Source: Streptomyces sp. CB01201 | Lineage (GTDB): Bacteria > Actinomycetota > Actinomycetes > Streptomycetales > Streptomycetaceae | DNA length: 64,000 bases | Reading direction: 5' to 3' | Assembly (NCBI RefSeq): GCF_002803085.1 | Contig: NZ_NNBJ01000014.1 | Coordinates: forward strand, 62,001 to 126,000 | In this document: piece by piece, positions 25,452 through 34,893 of the stretch | Numbering within the stretch: position 1 is the stretch's first letter | Layout: every line of letters starts with the position of its first letter | Notes under the pieces: model-generated | What the model saw: the letters and a program-made list of their open reading frames with translations, nothing else | The model's database searches: none | Told to the model about the DNA's origin: nothing | Translations under genes and position numbers: made by a program

Positions 25452-25786
25452 GGCTCATCACCGCGGTCGTCAAACCGCACCGGCTCGACGAGATCAAGGA
25501 AGCCCTCCACGCCTTCGGCGTCCAGGGCCTGACCGTCACCGAGGCCAGCGGCTACGGCCGCCAGCGCGGCCACACCGAGGTCTACCGCGGCGCCGAGTAC
25601 ACCGTCGACCTCGTCCCCAAGATCCGGATAGAGGTCCTGGTCGAGGACGAGGACGCCGAGGAACTCATCGACGTCGTGGTCAAGGCGGCCCGCACCGGAA
25701 AGATCGGCGACGGCAAGGTGTGGAGCGTGCCCGTCGAGACGGCGGTCCGGGTCCGGACCGGCGAACGCGGACCTGACGCACTGTAG
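25448..25786 (+). CDS. glnK: Nitrogen regulatory protein PII (GlnK)
   Basis: GlnK is a trimeric sensor of ATP/ADP and 2-oxoglutarate. The 112-residue protein starts MRLITAVVKPHRLDEIK, with the T-loop GRQRGHTEVYRGAEYTVD carrying Tyr51, the residue that is modified. In Streptomyces that tyrosine is adenylylated by GlnD, not uridylylated (from the S. coelicolor literature). The C-terminal PII motif TGKIGDGKVWS is present. It overlaps amtB by four bases and is 68 bases before glnD, so sensor, target channel and modifying enzyme are made together. Confidence 0.96.
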   Translation: MRLITAVVKPHRLDEIKEALHAFGVQGLTVTEASGYGRQRGHTEVYRGAEYTVDLVPKIRIEVLVEDEDAEELIDVVVKAARTGKIGDGKVWSVPVETAVRVRTGERGPDAL

Positions 25787-25854
25787 GGGCGTCCGGTGGG
25801 CCCTGGCGGGGCCGTGCCCACCGACACCCCGGGAACACGGCAAGGAGCTGCTGG

Positions 25855-28314
25855 GTGACGAGCGTTGAAGTGAGTACCGGATCCAACGACGGCGACTCGG
25901 AGCCCGGCGGTTACGCGGCGGCCCGGCTGCGCCTTCTCACCGAGAAGGGGCGGTCCGGGCCGCCGCGCCGCGCGGCCCTGTCCCAGCTGACCGATGCCTG
26001 GCTGGCCACCCTGTTCGCCGGCGCGGTCGAAGGGTCCGGGGTGGGCGGGGCGGCCCTGGTCGCGGTCGGCGGCTACGGACGCGGCGAACTCTCCCCGCGC
26101 AGCGACCTCGACCTGCTGCTCCTGCACGACGGGCGGGCCGACGCCGGGGCACTCGCGCTGCTCGCCGACCGGCTCTGGTACCCGGTGTGGGACCTCGGCC
26201 TCGCCCTCGACCACTCGGTGCGCACCCCCGCCCAGGCCCGCAAGACGGCAGGCGAGGACCTCAAGGTGCAGCTCGGCCTCCTGGACGCCCGCCATGTGGC
26301 CGGCGACCTCGGCCTCACCACGGCGCTGCGCACCACCGTCCTCGCCGACTGGCGCAACACCGCCCCCGGGCGCCTGCCCGAGCTGGACGAGCTGTGCCGT
26401 GAACGGGCGCAGCGCCAGGGCGAGTTGCAGTACCTCCTGGAAGGCGACCTCAAGGAGGCCAGGGGCGGGCTGCGGGACGCGACCGCCCTGCGTGCGGTCG
26501 CCGCCTCCTGGGTCGCGGACGCCCCCCGCGAAGGCCTCGCCGAGGCCAGGCGCCGTCTGCTCGACGTGCGTGACGCGCTGCACCTGTGCACCGGCCGCGC
26601 CACCGACCGCCTCGCCCTCCAGGAACAGGACGCGGTGGCGGCCGAACTGGCGCTCCTGGACGCCGATGTGATGCTCCGTCAGGTATCGGAGGCGGCCCGC
26701 GTCATCTCCTACGCCGGCGACGTCACCTGGCGCGAGGTCGGCCGCGTGCTGCGCGCCCGCTCCGCCCGTCCCCGGCTGCGCCAGCTGTTCGGCGGCGGGC
26801 GCCCCGGCGCCCCCGAACGCACCCCGCTCGCCGAAGGCGTCGTCGAACAGGACGGCGAGGTCGGCCTCGCACTCGCCGCCCGCCCCGAGAAGGACCCCGT
26901 CCTCACGCTGCGCGCCGCGGCCGCGGCCGCCCAGGCGGGCCTGCCCATCTCCCGGCACGCCGTACGCCACCTGGCGGGCACGGCGGCCCCGCTGCCCACG
27001 CCCTGGCCCGCCGAGGCCCGCGACCGGCTGGTCTCGCTGCTCGGCGCGGGCGAGTCCACCGTCCCCGTGTGGGAGGCACTCGAAGCGGAAGGGCTCGTCA
27101 CCGCGCTGCTTCCCGACTGGGAACGGGTGCGCTGCCGGCCCCAGCGCAACGCCGTACACACCTGGACCGTGGACCGCCACCTCGTCGAGACCGCGGTACG
27201 CGCCTCCCGCCTCACCCGCCGGGTGCACCGCCCCGACCTGCTCCTGGTCGCCGCCCTGCTGCACGACATCGGCAAGGGCTGGCCCGGCGACCACTCGGTG
27301 GCCGGCGAGACCATCGCCCGCGACGTCGCCACCCGGATCGGCTTCGACGCCGCCGACGTGGCCGTCGTCGCCACCCTCGTACGCCATCACCTGCTGCTCA
27401 TCGAGACCGCGACCCGGCGCGACCTGGACGACCCGGTCACCGTGCGCTCGGTCGCCGAGGCCGTCGGCTCGACGGGCACCCTGGAACTGCTGCACGCCCT
27501 CACCGAGGCGGACGCGCTGGCCACCGGGCCGGCCGCCTGGTCCTCGTGGCGCGGCTCCCTCGTCGCCGACCTGGTCAAGCGGGCCTCGGCGGTCCTCGCG
27601 GGCGCGCCCGCGGACCCCGAACCCGCCGCGGTCACCGCCGAACAGGAACGCCTCGCCGTGGAAGCCCACCGCACCGGCGGCCCCGTCCTCGCCGTGCGGG
27701 CCCGCACCGACGGCTCGGACGAACACGAACCCCTCGGCGTGGAACTGCTCATCGCCGTCCCCGACCAGCCCGCCGTACTGCCCCTGACGGCCGGGGTGCT
27801 GGCCCTGCACCGCCTCACCGTCCGCGCCGCCGAGCTGCGCGCGGTCGACCTGCCCGACCCGGTCGGCGGCTCGGTCCTGCTCCTGGACTGGCGGGTGGCC
27901 GCGGCCTACGGCTCGCTGCCGCAGGCCGCCCGGCTGCGGGCCGACCTGGTGCGGGCGCTCGACGGCTCCCTCGACATCGGGGCCCGCCTGGCCGAACGCG
28001 AGGCCGCCTACCCGCGCCGCCGCGCCGCCCCGGCCCCGCCGGCCCGGGTGACCGTGGCACCCTCGGCCTCCCGGCACGCCACCGTCATCGAGGTCCGCGC
28101 CCAGGACGTCCCCGGCCTCCTGCACCGCATCGGGCACGCCCTGGAGAGCGCGGGCGTACGGGTGCGCTCCGCCCACGTCTCGACGCTCGGCTCCAACGCC
28201 GTGGACGCCTTCTACGTGACGGACGCGGACGGCGCGGCCCTCGGCGCGGGGGAGGCGGCGCGGGTGGCGGGGCAGCTGGAGTCGGCCCTGGGAGAGGTGC
28301 CCGGGCCCGCGTGA
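25855..28314 (+). CDS. glnD: PII-modifying nucleotidyltransferase GlnD
   Basis: GlnD adds and removes a nucleotidyl group on Tyr51 of GlnK; in Streptomyces it is reported to act as an adenylyltransferase. The 819-residue protein has the nucleotidyltransferase motif GGYGRGELSPRSDLDLL near residue 72, an HD hydrolase domain (HDIGKG near residue 470), and C-terminal ACT domains (for example HATVIEVRAQDVPGLLHRIG near 742) that sense glutamine. GTG 25855 has AAGGAG nine bases upstream. It is the last gene of the amtB operon. The length is slightly below the enterobacterial form but all domains are present. Confidence 0.94.
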   Translation: MTSVEVSTGSNDGDSEPGGYAAARLRLLTEKGRSGPPRRAALSQLTDAWLATLFAGAVEGSGVGGAALVAVGGYGRGELSPRSDLDLLLLHDGRADAGALALLADRLWYPVWDLGLALDHSVRTPAQARKTAGEDLKVQLGLLDARHVAGDLGLTTALRTTVLADWRNTAPGRLPELDELCRERAQRQGELQYLLEGDLKEARGGLRDATALRAVAASWVADAPREGLAEARRRLLDVRDALHLCTGRATDRLALQEQDAVAAELALLDADVMLRQVSEAARVISYAGDVTWREVGRVLRARSARPRLRQLFGGGRPGAPERTPLAEGVVEQDGEVGLALAARPEKDPVLTLRAAAAAAQAGLPISRHAVRHLAGTAAPLPTPWPAEARDRLVSLLGAGESTVPVWEALEAEGLVTALLPDWERVRCRPQRNAVHTWTVDRHLVETAVRASRLTRRVHRPDLLLVAALLHDIGKGWPGDHSVAGETIARDVATRIGFDAADVAVVATLVRHHLLLIETATRRDLDDPVTVRSVAEAVGSTGTLELLHALTEADALATGPAAWSSWRGSLVADLVKRASAVLAGAPADPEPAAVTAEQERLAVEAHRTGGPVLAVRARTDGSDEHEPLGVELLIAVPDQPAVLPLTAGVLALHRLTVRAAELRAVDLPDPVGGSVLLLDWRVAAAYGSLPQAARLRADLVRALDGSLDIGARLAEREAAYPRRRAAPAPPARVTVAPSASRHATVIEVRAQDVPGLLHRIGHALESAGVRVRSAHVSTLGSNAVDAFYVTDADGAALGAGEAARVAGQLESALGEVPGPA

Positions 28315-28426
28315 GCACCCCCGACGCGGGAAGGGGTGTGCAGGCACCCCCGCGTACCCCCACCCGCCGGGATACCCTGGGGCCTGTTCACCCGACCGCC
28401 CCACGAGCCGAGGACCCGCGACCACC

Positions 28427-29971
28427 GTGTTCGATACCCTTTCCGACCGCCTGAGTGCGACGTTCAAGAACCTCCGGGGCAAAGGACGCTTGAGCGAGGC
28501 GGACATCGACGCCACGGCGCGCGAGATCCGCATCGCTCTGCTTGAGGCCGACGTCGCGCTGCCCGTAGTCCGCGCCTTCATCAAGCAGGTCAAGGAGCGC
28601 GCGTCCGGCATCGAGGTCTCCCAGGCCCTCAACCCCGCCCAGCAGGTCATCAAGATCGTCAACGAGGAGCTCATCGGCATCCTCGGCGGCGAGACCCGGC
28701 GCCTGCGGTTCGCCAAGACCGCGCCGACCGTGATCATGCTCGCGGGCCTCCAGGGTGCCGGTAAGACCACCCTCGCCGGAAAGCTCGGCAAGTGGCTGAA
28801 GGGGCAGGGCCACTCCCCGCTCCTGGTGGCCTGCGACCTCCAGCGCCCCAACGCCGTCAACCAGCTGAGCGTCGTCGCCGAGCGCGCCGGAGTCGCGGTC
28901 TACGCGCCGGAACCGGGCAACGGCGTCGGCGACCCGGTCGAGGTCGCCAAGGACTCCATCGAGTACGCCCGGTCCAAGCAGTACGACGTGGTCGTGGTCG
29001 ACACCGCCGGTCGCCTCGGCATCGACCAGGAGCTGATGCAGCAGGCCGCGGACATCCGCGACGCCGTCAGCCCCGACGAGGTCCTCTTCGTCGTCGACGC
29101 GATGATCGGTCAGGACGCGGTCAACACCGCGGAGGCCTTCCGCGACGGCGTCGGCTTCGACGGCGTGGTGCTCTCCAAGCTCGACGGCGACGCCCGCGGC
29201 GGTGCGGCGCTCTCGATCGCCCACGTCACGGGCAAGCAGATCATGTTCGCCTCCAACGGCGAGAAGCTGGAGGACTTCGACGCCTTCCACCCGGACCGGA
29301 TGGCGTCCCGCATCCTCGACATGGGTGACCTGCTCACCCTGATCGAGCAGGCGGAGAAGACGTTCAGCCAGGCCGAGGCCGAGAAGATGGCCTCCAAGCT
29401 GGCGTCCAGCAAGGGCGGGAAGGACTTCACGCTCGACGACTTCCTGGCCCAGATGGAGCAGGTCCGCAAGATGGGCTCCATCTCCAAGCTGCTCGGCATG
29501 CTGCCCGGCATGGGGCAGATCAAGGACCAGATCAACAACATCGACGAGCGCGATGTGGACCGCACCGCGGCCATCATCAAGTCGATGACCCCCGGCGAGC
29601 GCCACGACCCGACGATCATCAACGGCTCGCGCCGCGCCCGTATCGCCAAGGGCTCCGGCGTCGAGGTCAGCGCGGTGAAGAACCTCGTCGAGCGCTTCTT
29701 CGACGCCCGCAAGATGATGTCCCGGATGGCCCAGGGCGGCGGCATGCCGGGCATGCCCGGGATGCCGGGCATGGGCGGCGGCCCCGGCCGGCAGAAGAAG
29801 CAGGTCAAGCAGGGCAAGGGCAAGCGCAAGAGCGGCAACCCGATGAAGCGCAAGGCCGAGGAGGCCGCGGCCGCCGAGCGCAAGGCGCAGGGCGGCGCGC
29901 TCGGGCTTCCCTCCGCCGAGGAGCAGAAGAACTTCGAGCTGCCCGACGAGTTCAAGAAGTTCATGGGCTGA
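28427..29971 (+). CDS. ffh: Signal recognition particle protein Ffh
   Basis: Ffh binds signal sequences and SRP RNA and delivers nascent chains to FtsY. The 514-residue protein has the N domain, the GTPase G domain (GLQGAGKTTLAGKLG near residue 107, DTAGRLGIDQELMQQ near 192, SKLDGDARGG near 248) and a Met-rich M domain (PGMPGMPGMGGG repeats near 440). The tail after 455 is Lys-rich. GTG 28427 gives the usual start FDTLSDRLSATFKNLRGKG. Its receptor gene ftsY is in this window but not adjacent. A strong terminator follows at 29988. Confidence 0.97.
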   Translation: MFDTLSDRLSATFKNLRGKGRLSEADIDATAREIRIALLEADVALPVVRAFIKQVKERASGIEVSQALNPAQQVIKIVNEELIGILGGETRRLRFAKTAPTVIMLAGLQGAGKTTLAGKLGKWLKGQGHSPLLVACDLQRPNAVNQLSVVAERAGVAVYAPEPGNGVGDPVEVAKDSIEYARSKQYDVVVVDTAGRLGIDQELMQQAADIRDAVSPDEVLFVVDAMIGQDAVNTAEAFRDGVGFDGVVLSKLDGDARGGAALSIAHVTGKQIMFASNGEKLEDFDAFHPDRMASRILDMGDLLTLIEQAEKTFSQAEAEKMASKLASSKGGKDFTLDDFLAQMEQVRKMGSISKLLGMLPGMGQIKDQINNIDERDVDRTAAIIKSMTPGERHDPTIINGSRRARIAKGSGVEVSAVKNLVERFFDARKMMSRMAQGGGMPGMPGMPGMGGGPGRQKKQVKQGKGKRKSGNPMKRKAEEAAAAERKAQGGALGLPSAEEQKNFELPDEFKKFMG

Positions 29972-29987
29972 CCGCCCGCGACCGTAT

Positions 29988-30028
29988 GTGCGGGGCGCCT
30001 CCCGATCGACCGGGGAGGCGCCCCGCAC
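29988..30028 (+). terminator. Strong terminator after ffh
   Basis: GTGCGGGGCGCCTCCC (29988-30003) and GGGAGGCGCCCCGCAC (30013-30028) form a perfect 16-bp stem with a nine-base loop. Confidence 0.88.
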
Positions 30029-30116
30029 GCATTCCGGCACCTCATCAGGACCCGCCCGGAATGCCTTATTTATACGAGTCTCCAATAATGGCGCGTACCG
30101 GCCATGAGGAGAGCAC

Positions 30117-32048
30117 GTGCCCACTTCCGTACCCCCGCGCGACCGCCCCGACCAGCCGTGGCGCTCGGAAGGGGCGCCCCCGCCGCCCGCGCCGAAGAAG
30201 AAGATGCCCGGCGGCTGGGGCCGGCTGATCCTCACCGCCCTGATCGTCTACCTGATCACCAATCTGATCCTGTCGTTCTTCAACGACGGCGACGAGCCGA
30301 CCGTCTCGTACACCGAGTTCAGCAAGCAGGTCACGGCCGGCAACGTCTCCAAGATCTACGCCAAGGGCGACGCCATCCAGGGCCAGCTCAAGAACAAGGC
30401 GCCCGTCCCGTCCGGCGAGGGCAGCGGCGACTACACGAAGTTCACCACCCAGCGCCCCACCTTCGCCGACGACGACCTGTGGGCCCAGCTGACCAAGCAG
30501 AACGTCACCGTCACCGCCGAGCCCGTCGTCGAACACCGCAGCTTCCTCGCCAACCTGCTCATCTCGCTCGCCCCGATGCTGCTGCTCGTCGTCCTGTGGC
30601 TGTTCATCGCCCGGCGCATGAGCGCGGGTCTCGGCGGCGGCGCCGGCGGGATGCTCGGCCGCAAGACGCCGCCCAAACCGGTCGAGATGGCCGACGACAA
30701 GCGCACCACCTTCAAGGACGTGGCCGGCATCGACGAGGTCGAGGGCGAGCTCAACGACGTCGTCGACTTCCTCAAGAACCCGGGCGCCTACCACGAGATG
30801 GGCGCCCGCATGCCCGGCGGCGTGCTGCTCGCGGGCCCGCCCGGCACCGGCAAGACGCTGCTCGCGCGGGCCGTCGCGGGGGAGGCCGGGGTGCCGTTCT
30901 TCTCGGCGTCGGCCTCGGAGTTCATCGAGATGATCGTGGGCGTCGGCGCCTCCCGCGTGCGCGAACTGTTCGCCGAGGCCCGCAAGGTCGCCCCCGCGAT
31001 CATCTTCATCGACGAGATCGACACCATCGGCCGGGCCCGCGGCGGCGGCTCCGGCATGGGCGGCCACGACGAACGCGAACAGACCCTCAACCAGATCCTC
31101 ACCGAGATGGACGGCTTCACCGGCTCCGAAGGCGTCATCGTGCTGGCCGCCACCAACCGGGCCGACGTCCTGGACCCGGCGCTCACCCGCCCCGGCCGCT
31201 TCGACCGCATCGTCCACGTCAGCCCGCCCGACCGGGGCGGCCGCGAGGCCATCTTGAAGATCCACACCCGTGAGATCCCGATGGCGCCGCAGGTCGATCT
31301 GGAGCAGGTAGCCCGCAGCACGCCCGGCATGACCGGAGCCGACCTCGCCAACCTCGCCAACGAGGCGGCCCTGCTCGCCGTCAAGCGCCAGCAGCGCGAG
31401 GTCACCCAGTCCGACCTCTCGGACGCCCTCGAAAAGGTCCAACTCGGCGCGGAGCGGCCCCTGGTGATGCCGTACGAGGAGCGCCGGCGCACCGCCTACC
31501 ACGAGAGCGGCCACGCACTGCTCGGCATGCTCCAGCCCGGCGCCGACCCGGTCCGCAAGGTCACCATCGTGCCGCGCGGCCGCGCCCTCGGCGTCACCCT
31601 GTCCACCCCGGACGCCGACAAGTACGCCTACACCGAGGAATATCTGCGCGGCCGCATCATCGGTGCGCTCGGCGGCATGGCGGCCGAACAGATCGTCTTC
31701 GACGTCATCACCACCGGCGCCGAGAACGACCTGGAACAGGTCACCAACATCGTGCGCGGCATGGTCGGCCGCTGGGGCATGAGCGAGAAGATCGGCCCGC
31801 TGTCCGCGCTGCCGGGCGACGCCCAGCAGGCGTACGGGCTCTCGGCGGCGCCCGGCACCCTGGACACCATCGCCGTCGAGATGCGCCGGATCGTCGACGA
31901 GTGCTACGACAAGGCGTGCCGGCTCCTGCGCGAGAACCGCGACAAGCTGGACGCCCTCGCGGAGGCCCTGCTGGCCAACGAGACCCTGGAGGAGGCGGCG
32001 GCCTACCGCGCGGCCGGCATCCCCCGGCTGTCGAAGGCGGAGGTCTAG
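30117..32048 (+). CDS. ftsH: ATP-dependent zinc metalloprotease FtsH
   Basis: FtsH is a membrane-bound AAA+ protease that degrades misassembled membrane proteins. The 643-residue protein has a Pro-rich cytoplasmic start, a first membrane helix (about residues 38-56), an extracytoplasmic domain, a second helix (about 145-163), then the AAA module with Walker A GPPGTGKT near residue 240 and Walker B IIFIDEIDTIGR near 298, and the zinc site HESGHA near residue 462. It lacks the long C-terminal extension of some homologs. It lies just after ffh but behind a terminator, with its own AT-richer upstream region. Streptomyces often carries a second ftsH elsewhere; which copy is the main one cannot be told. 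Confidence 0.94.
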   Translation: MPTSVPPRDRPDQPWRSEGAPPPPAPKKKMPGGWGRLILTALIVYLITNLILSFFNDGDEPTVSYTEFSKQVTAGNVSKIYAKGDAIQGQLKNKAPVPSGEGSGDYTKFTTQRPTFADDDLWAQLTKQNVTVTAEPVVEHRSFLANLLISLAPMLLLVVLWLFIARRMSAGLGGGAGGMLGRKTPPKPVEMADDKRTTFKDVAGIDEVEGELNDVVDFLKNPGAYHEMGARMPGGVLLAGPPGTGKTLLARAVAGEAGVPFFSASASEFIEMIVGVGASRVRELFAEARKVAPAIIFIDEIDTIGRARGGGSGMGGHDEREQTLNQILTEMDGFTGSEGVIVLAATNRADVLDPALTRPGRFDRIVHVSPPDRGGREAILKIHTREIPMAPQVDLEQVARSTPGMTGADLANLANEAALLAVKRQQREVTQSDLSDALEKVQLGAERPLVMPYEERRRTAYHESGHALLGMLQPGADPVRKVTIVPRGRALGVTLSTPDADKYAYTEEYLRGRIIGALGGMAAEQIVFDVITTGAENDLEQVTNIVRGMVGRWGMSEKIGPLSALPGDAQQAYGLSAAPGTLDTIAVEMRRIVDECYDKACRLLRENRDKLDALAEALLANETLEEAAAYRAAGIPRLSKAEV

Positions 32049-32107
32049 CCGGGCGCGGAGCAGGACCGCTGCCAACTCCCTTATGGGGCAAGGCGGTTAC
32101 TGCACGT

Positions 32108-32971
32108 TCACGGCGTGCGGGCGATGAGGTAACGGAAGACGTTCGGCATCCACACCGTGCCGTCGCGCCGCACATGGCCGTGCAGCGCCTCGACGATCTC
32201 CTTCTCCACCTGCGCCTGATCGGTGGCGCGGGCCGCCGCGTCGAAGGCACCGGTCGACATCAGACCCCGTATCGCACTGTCGAGATCCGCATAGCCGAAG
32301 GGGCACGCCACCCGGCCGGAACCGTCCGGCTTCAGCCCGGCGCGGGCCGCCACGTCCTCCAGGTCGTCGCGCAGGCTCGGCCGCCAGCGCGGCGCATCGC
32401 TCACGCGGGTCGTCAGCCGGGTCGCCACCCGCAGCACCGCCGAGGTGGCACACCGCTCCGGCGGCCCCCAGCCGGCGAGCACCACGGGGCTGCCGCGTTC
32501 CGCGAGCCCCACGGCCTCCTCCAGAGCGGGCACCAGGCCCTCCGTGTCGCCGGCCGCACAGCCGACGGGCTCGAAGGCGGTGATCACGCCGTACGGGGGC
32601 GAGTCCGGTTCGGCCGCGTCGGCGGGACCGCCCGTGACCAGCCGGGCCGCACCCCGTCCCGTGACGCCCCGGCGCCCGGAATCCGGAGCGAACCGCTCCC
32701 GCGCCAGCGCCAGGAGCGCGGCCCGTTCCGGGCCGTCCACGCCGGTCACCGCCGCGCCGCGCGAGCCCGCGATCAGCAGCGCGAGGCCCGAGCCGCAGCC
32801 GAGCCCGAGCAGCCGGGTCCCCGGGCCCACGCCGAGCCGTTCGTAGGCCGCCTCGAAGAGGGGGACGAGCATCCGTTCCTGGATCTCCGCCCAGTCCCGC
32901 GCGCGCCCGGTCGTGCCCGCCGAAGGGGCGGTGGCCGTGCGGGAGTGATGCCGGACGAGCGTTGGTGTCAT
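32108..32971 (-). CDS. SAM-dependent methyltransferase, substrate unknown
   Basis: The 287-residue protein has a class I methyltransferase core with the SAM-binding motif LLGLGCGSGLALLIAGSRGA near residue 56 and an acidic end to strand 2 (VTGVDGPERA). Overall form recalls small-molecule or ubiquinone-type methyltransferases such as those in natural-product clusters, but no tailoring genes are nearby. I chose ATG 32971; the frame extends upstream without a better start. It is convergent with ftsH and divergent from proS, with 199 bases between the starts. It could modify a metabolite or RNA; I cannot say which. Confidence 0.75.
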   Translation of the reverse strand: MTPTLVRHHSRTATAPSAGTTGRARDWAEIQERMLVPLFEAAYERLGVGPGTRLLGLGCGSGLALLIAGSRGAAVTGVDGPERAALLALARERFAPDSGRRGVTGRGAARLVTGGPADAAEPDSPPYGVITAFEPVGCAAGDTEGLVPALEEAVGLAERGSPVVLAGWGPPERCATSAVLRVATRLTTRVSDAPRWRPSLRDDLEDVAARAGLKPDGSGRVACPFGYADLDSAIRGLMSTGAFDAAARATDQAQVEKEIVEALHGHVRRDGTVWMPNVFRYLIARTP

Positions 32972-33157
32972 GGAAAGCGCCCCAATCCGCCGAGAGGTCA
33001 GCTGTGCCCTGATTGACAGCCCCCCGTGAATGTCCGTACGCACTTCCCCCGTATGCCAGGGAACTCCGCATCCCGGCCCGCGTCCAGAGGGCGGAGCCAT
33101 CAACCGCGCTCCGGCCCCCGGCCGGAACGCGATTCACGCTCCACCACGCGGGCGCCG

Positions 33158-33163
33158 TACCAT
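33158..33163 (+). promoter_or_regulatory. Putative -10 element for leaderless proS
   Basis: TACCAT ends seven bases before the proS ATG and TTCACG (33133-33138) lies 19 bases upstream. No ribosome binding site is visible. Confidence 0.35.
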
Positions 33164-33170
33164 TCGCGCC

Positions 33171-34583
33171 ATGGCAAAGGCACCCGTTCTCACGCCCCAG
33201 GCGGAAGACTTTCCGCGCTGGTACCAGGATCTGATCAACAAGGCCGAGCTCGCGGACAACGGCCCGGTGCGCGGCACCATGGTGATCCGACCGTACGGCT
33301 ACGGCCTCTGGGAGCGGATGCAGCAGGAAATGGACGCGCGCATCAAGGACGCAGGCGCCCAGAACGCCTACTTCCCGCTCTTCATCCCCCAGTCTTACCT
33401 GACTCGCGAGGCTGAGCACGTCGAGGGCTTCGCGCCCGAGCTCGCGGTGGTCACGCACGGTGGCGGCAAGGAGCTCGAAGAGCCCGTCGTGGTCCGCCCC
33501 ACCTCCGAGACGATCATCAACGACTACTTCTCGAAGTGGGTCCAGAGCTACCGCGACCTGCCGCTGCTCATCAACCAGTGGGCGAACGTGGTCCGTTGGG
33601 AGATGCGCCCGCGCGTCTTCCTCCGTACGAGCGAATTCCTGTGGCAGGAGGGGCACACCGCCCACGCCACCTACGAGGACGCCCGCGACTACGCCGCGCG
33701 CATCCACCGGGACGTCTACGCCGACTTCATGATCAACGTGCTCGGCATCGACGTCGTCCTCGGCCGCAAGACCGCCAAGGAGCGCTTCGCCGGAGCCATC
33801 AACACCCTCACCCTGGAAGGGATGATGGGCGACGGCAAGGCCCTGCAGATGGGCACCAGCCACGAACTGGGCACCAACTTCGCCAAGGCCTTCAACACCC
33901 AGTACCTGTCCAAGGACGGCAAGCAGGAACTGGTCTGGCAGACCTCCTGGGGCGTCTCCACCCGCATGGTCGGCGGCCTGATCATGTCGCACGGCGACGA
34001 CAGCGGGCTGCGGGTGCCGCCGCGGCTCGCCGCCGTACAGGTCGTCGTCGTGGCGATCAAGGGCGACGAGGCCGTCGCCAAGGTCCGCGAGGTCGGCGAC
34101 CGGCTCAAGGCCGCGGGCCTGCGCGTCCAGGTCGACGACCGGATCGACACCCCCTTCGGCCGCCGCGCCGTCGACTGGGAGCTGAAGGGCGTCCCCGTAC
34201 GCGTCGAGATCGGCCCGCGCGACCTGGAGGCGGGCACCGCGATGCTGGCCCGCCGCATCCCCGGCGGCAAGGAGCCCGTCTCCCTCGACGCCCTCGCCGA
34301 ACTGCTGCCCGCCCTCCTCGAAGAGGACCAGGCGCTGCTCCTGAGGCAGTCCCGCGAGCGCCGCGAGTCCCGCACGAGCGACGTCACCACCCTCGCCGAG
34401 GCGGCCGAGGCCGCCATCGCCGGCGGCTGGGCGCGCATCCCGTGGGCCGACCTCGGCCCCGAGGGCGAGGCCAAGCTCGCCGAACAGGCCGTGTCCGTAC
34501 GGTGCCTGGTCGCCGAGGACGGGTCCGTGCCCGACGCCGACGACGCACCCGGTACGGTCGCGATCGTGGCCCGCGCCTACTGA
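33171..34583 (+). CDS. proS: Prolyl-tRNA synthetase, archaeal/eukaryotic-type (no editing insertion)
   Basis: A class II aminoacyl-tRNA synthetase of 470 residues. Motif 2 includes RPTSETIINDYFSKW and RTSEFLWQEGHTAHAT, and motif 3 includes the GGLIMSHGDD segment. It is the short 'type 3' form: there is no editing (INS) domain between motifs 2 and 3, and the C-terminus is the extended domain that ends in a conserved Tyr (here VARAY). The usual bacterial ProRS is about 565 residues with an INS domain, and Streptomyces normally carries that elsewhere, so this may be a second enzyme. It follows a divergent methyltransferase and has no ribosome binding site, so translation may be leaderless. Confidence 0.93.
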   Translation: MAKAPVLTPQAEDFPRWYQDLINKAELADNGPVRGTMVIRPYGYGLWERMQQEMDARIKDAGAQNAYFPLFIPQSYLTREAEHVEGFAPELAVVTHGGGKELEEPVVVRPTSETIINDYFSKWVQSYRDLPLLINQWANVVRWEMRPRVFLRTSEFLWQEGHTAHATYEDARDYAARIHRDVYADFMINVLGIDVVLGRKTAKERFAGAINTLTLEGMMGDGKALQMGTSHELGTNFAKAFNTQYLSKDGKQELVWQTSWGVSTRMVGGLIMSHGDDSGLRVPPRLAAVQVVVVAIKGDEAVAKVREVGDRLKAAGLRVQVDDRIDTPFGRRAVDWELKGVPVRVEIGPRDLEAGTAMLARRIPGGKEPVSLDALAELLPALLEEDQALLLRQSRERRESRTSDVTTLAEAAEAAIAGGWARIPWADLGPEGEAKLAEQAVSVRCLVAEDGSVPDADDAPGTVAIVARAY

Positions 34584-34893
34584 GACCGCGCCCCGCGCTC
34601 CCGAGGGGGCCCGGCCGGCACAGGTGGCGCACAGGCCACTGACAGTCGGCCGAAACCCCTCTTGCGCGCCGGCCGGGAACGTCCGACAACGGTCGTTCCG
34701 GCGTGGGGAGTTCTCCTACACGCCGGGGCGTACCCGCCGCTACGTCATACCTTGGTGCGAGCTGTGAGCCTTCTCCGCAGATCAGCGCACCCGCCCTCGT
34801 CCGCACGCATCAATGCCAACTGACGGGTACGAGCAAATTATTTGGGATGCCCCGGAATAGGAACACAGCGGCCCTGCGGCTCGTTGTCACGAC
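34584..34893. other. Intergenic region between proS and the SprT-like gene
   Basis: No gene is supported in these 310 bases. An AT-rich tract (GCAAATTATTTGGG, about 34831-34844) stands out in this GC-rich DNA and could mark a promoter for the next gene. No clear terminator for proS is seen. Confidence 0.35.
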
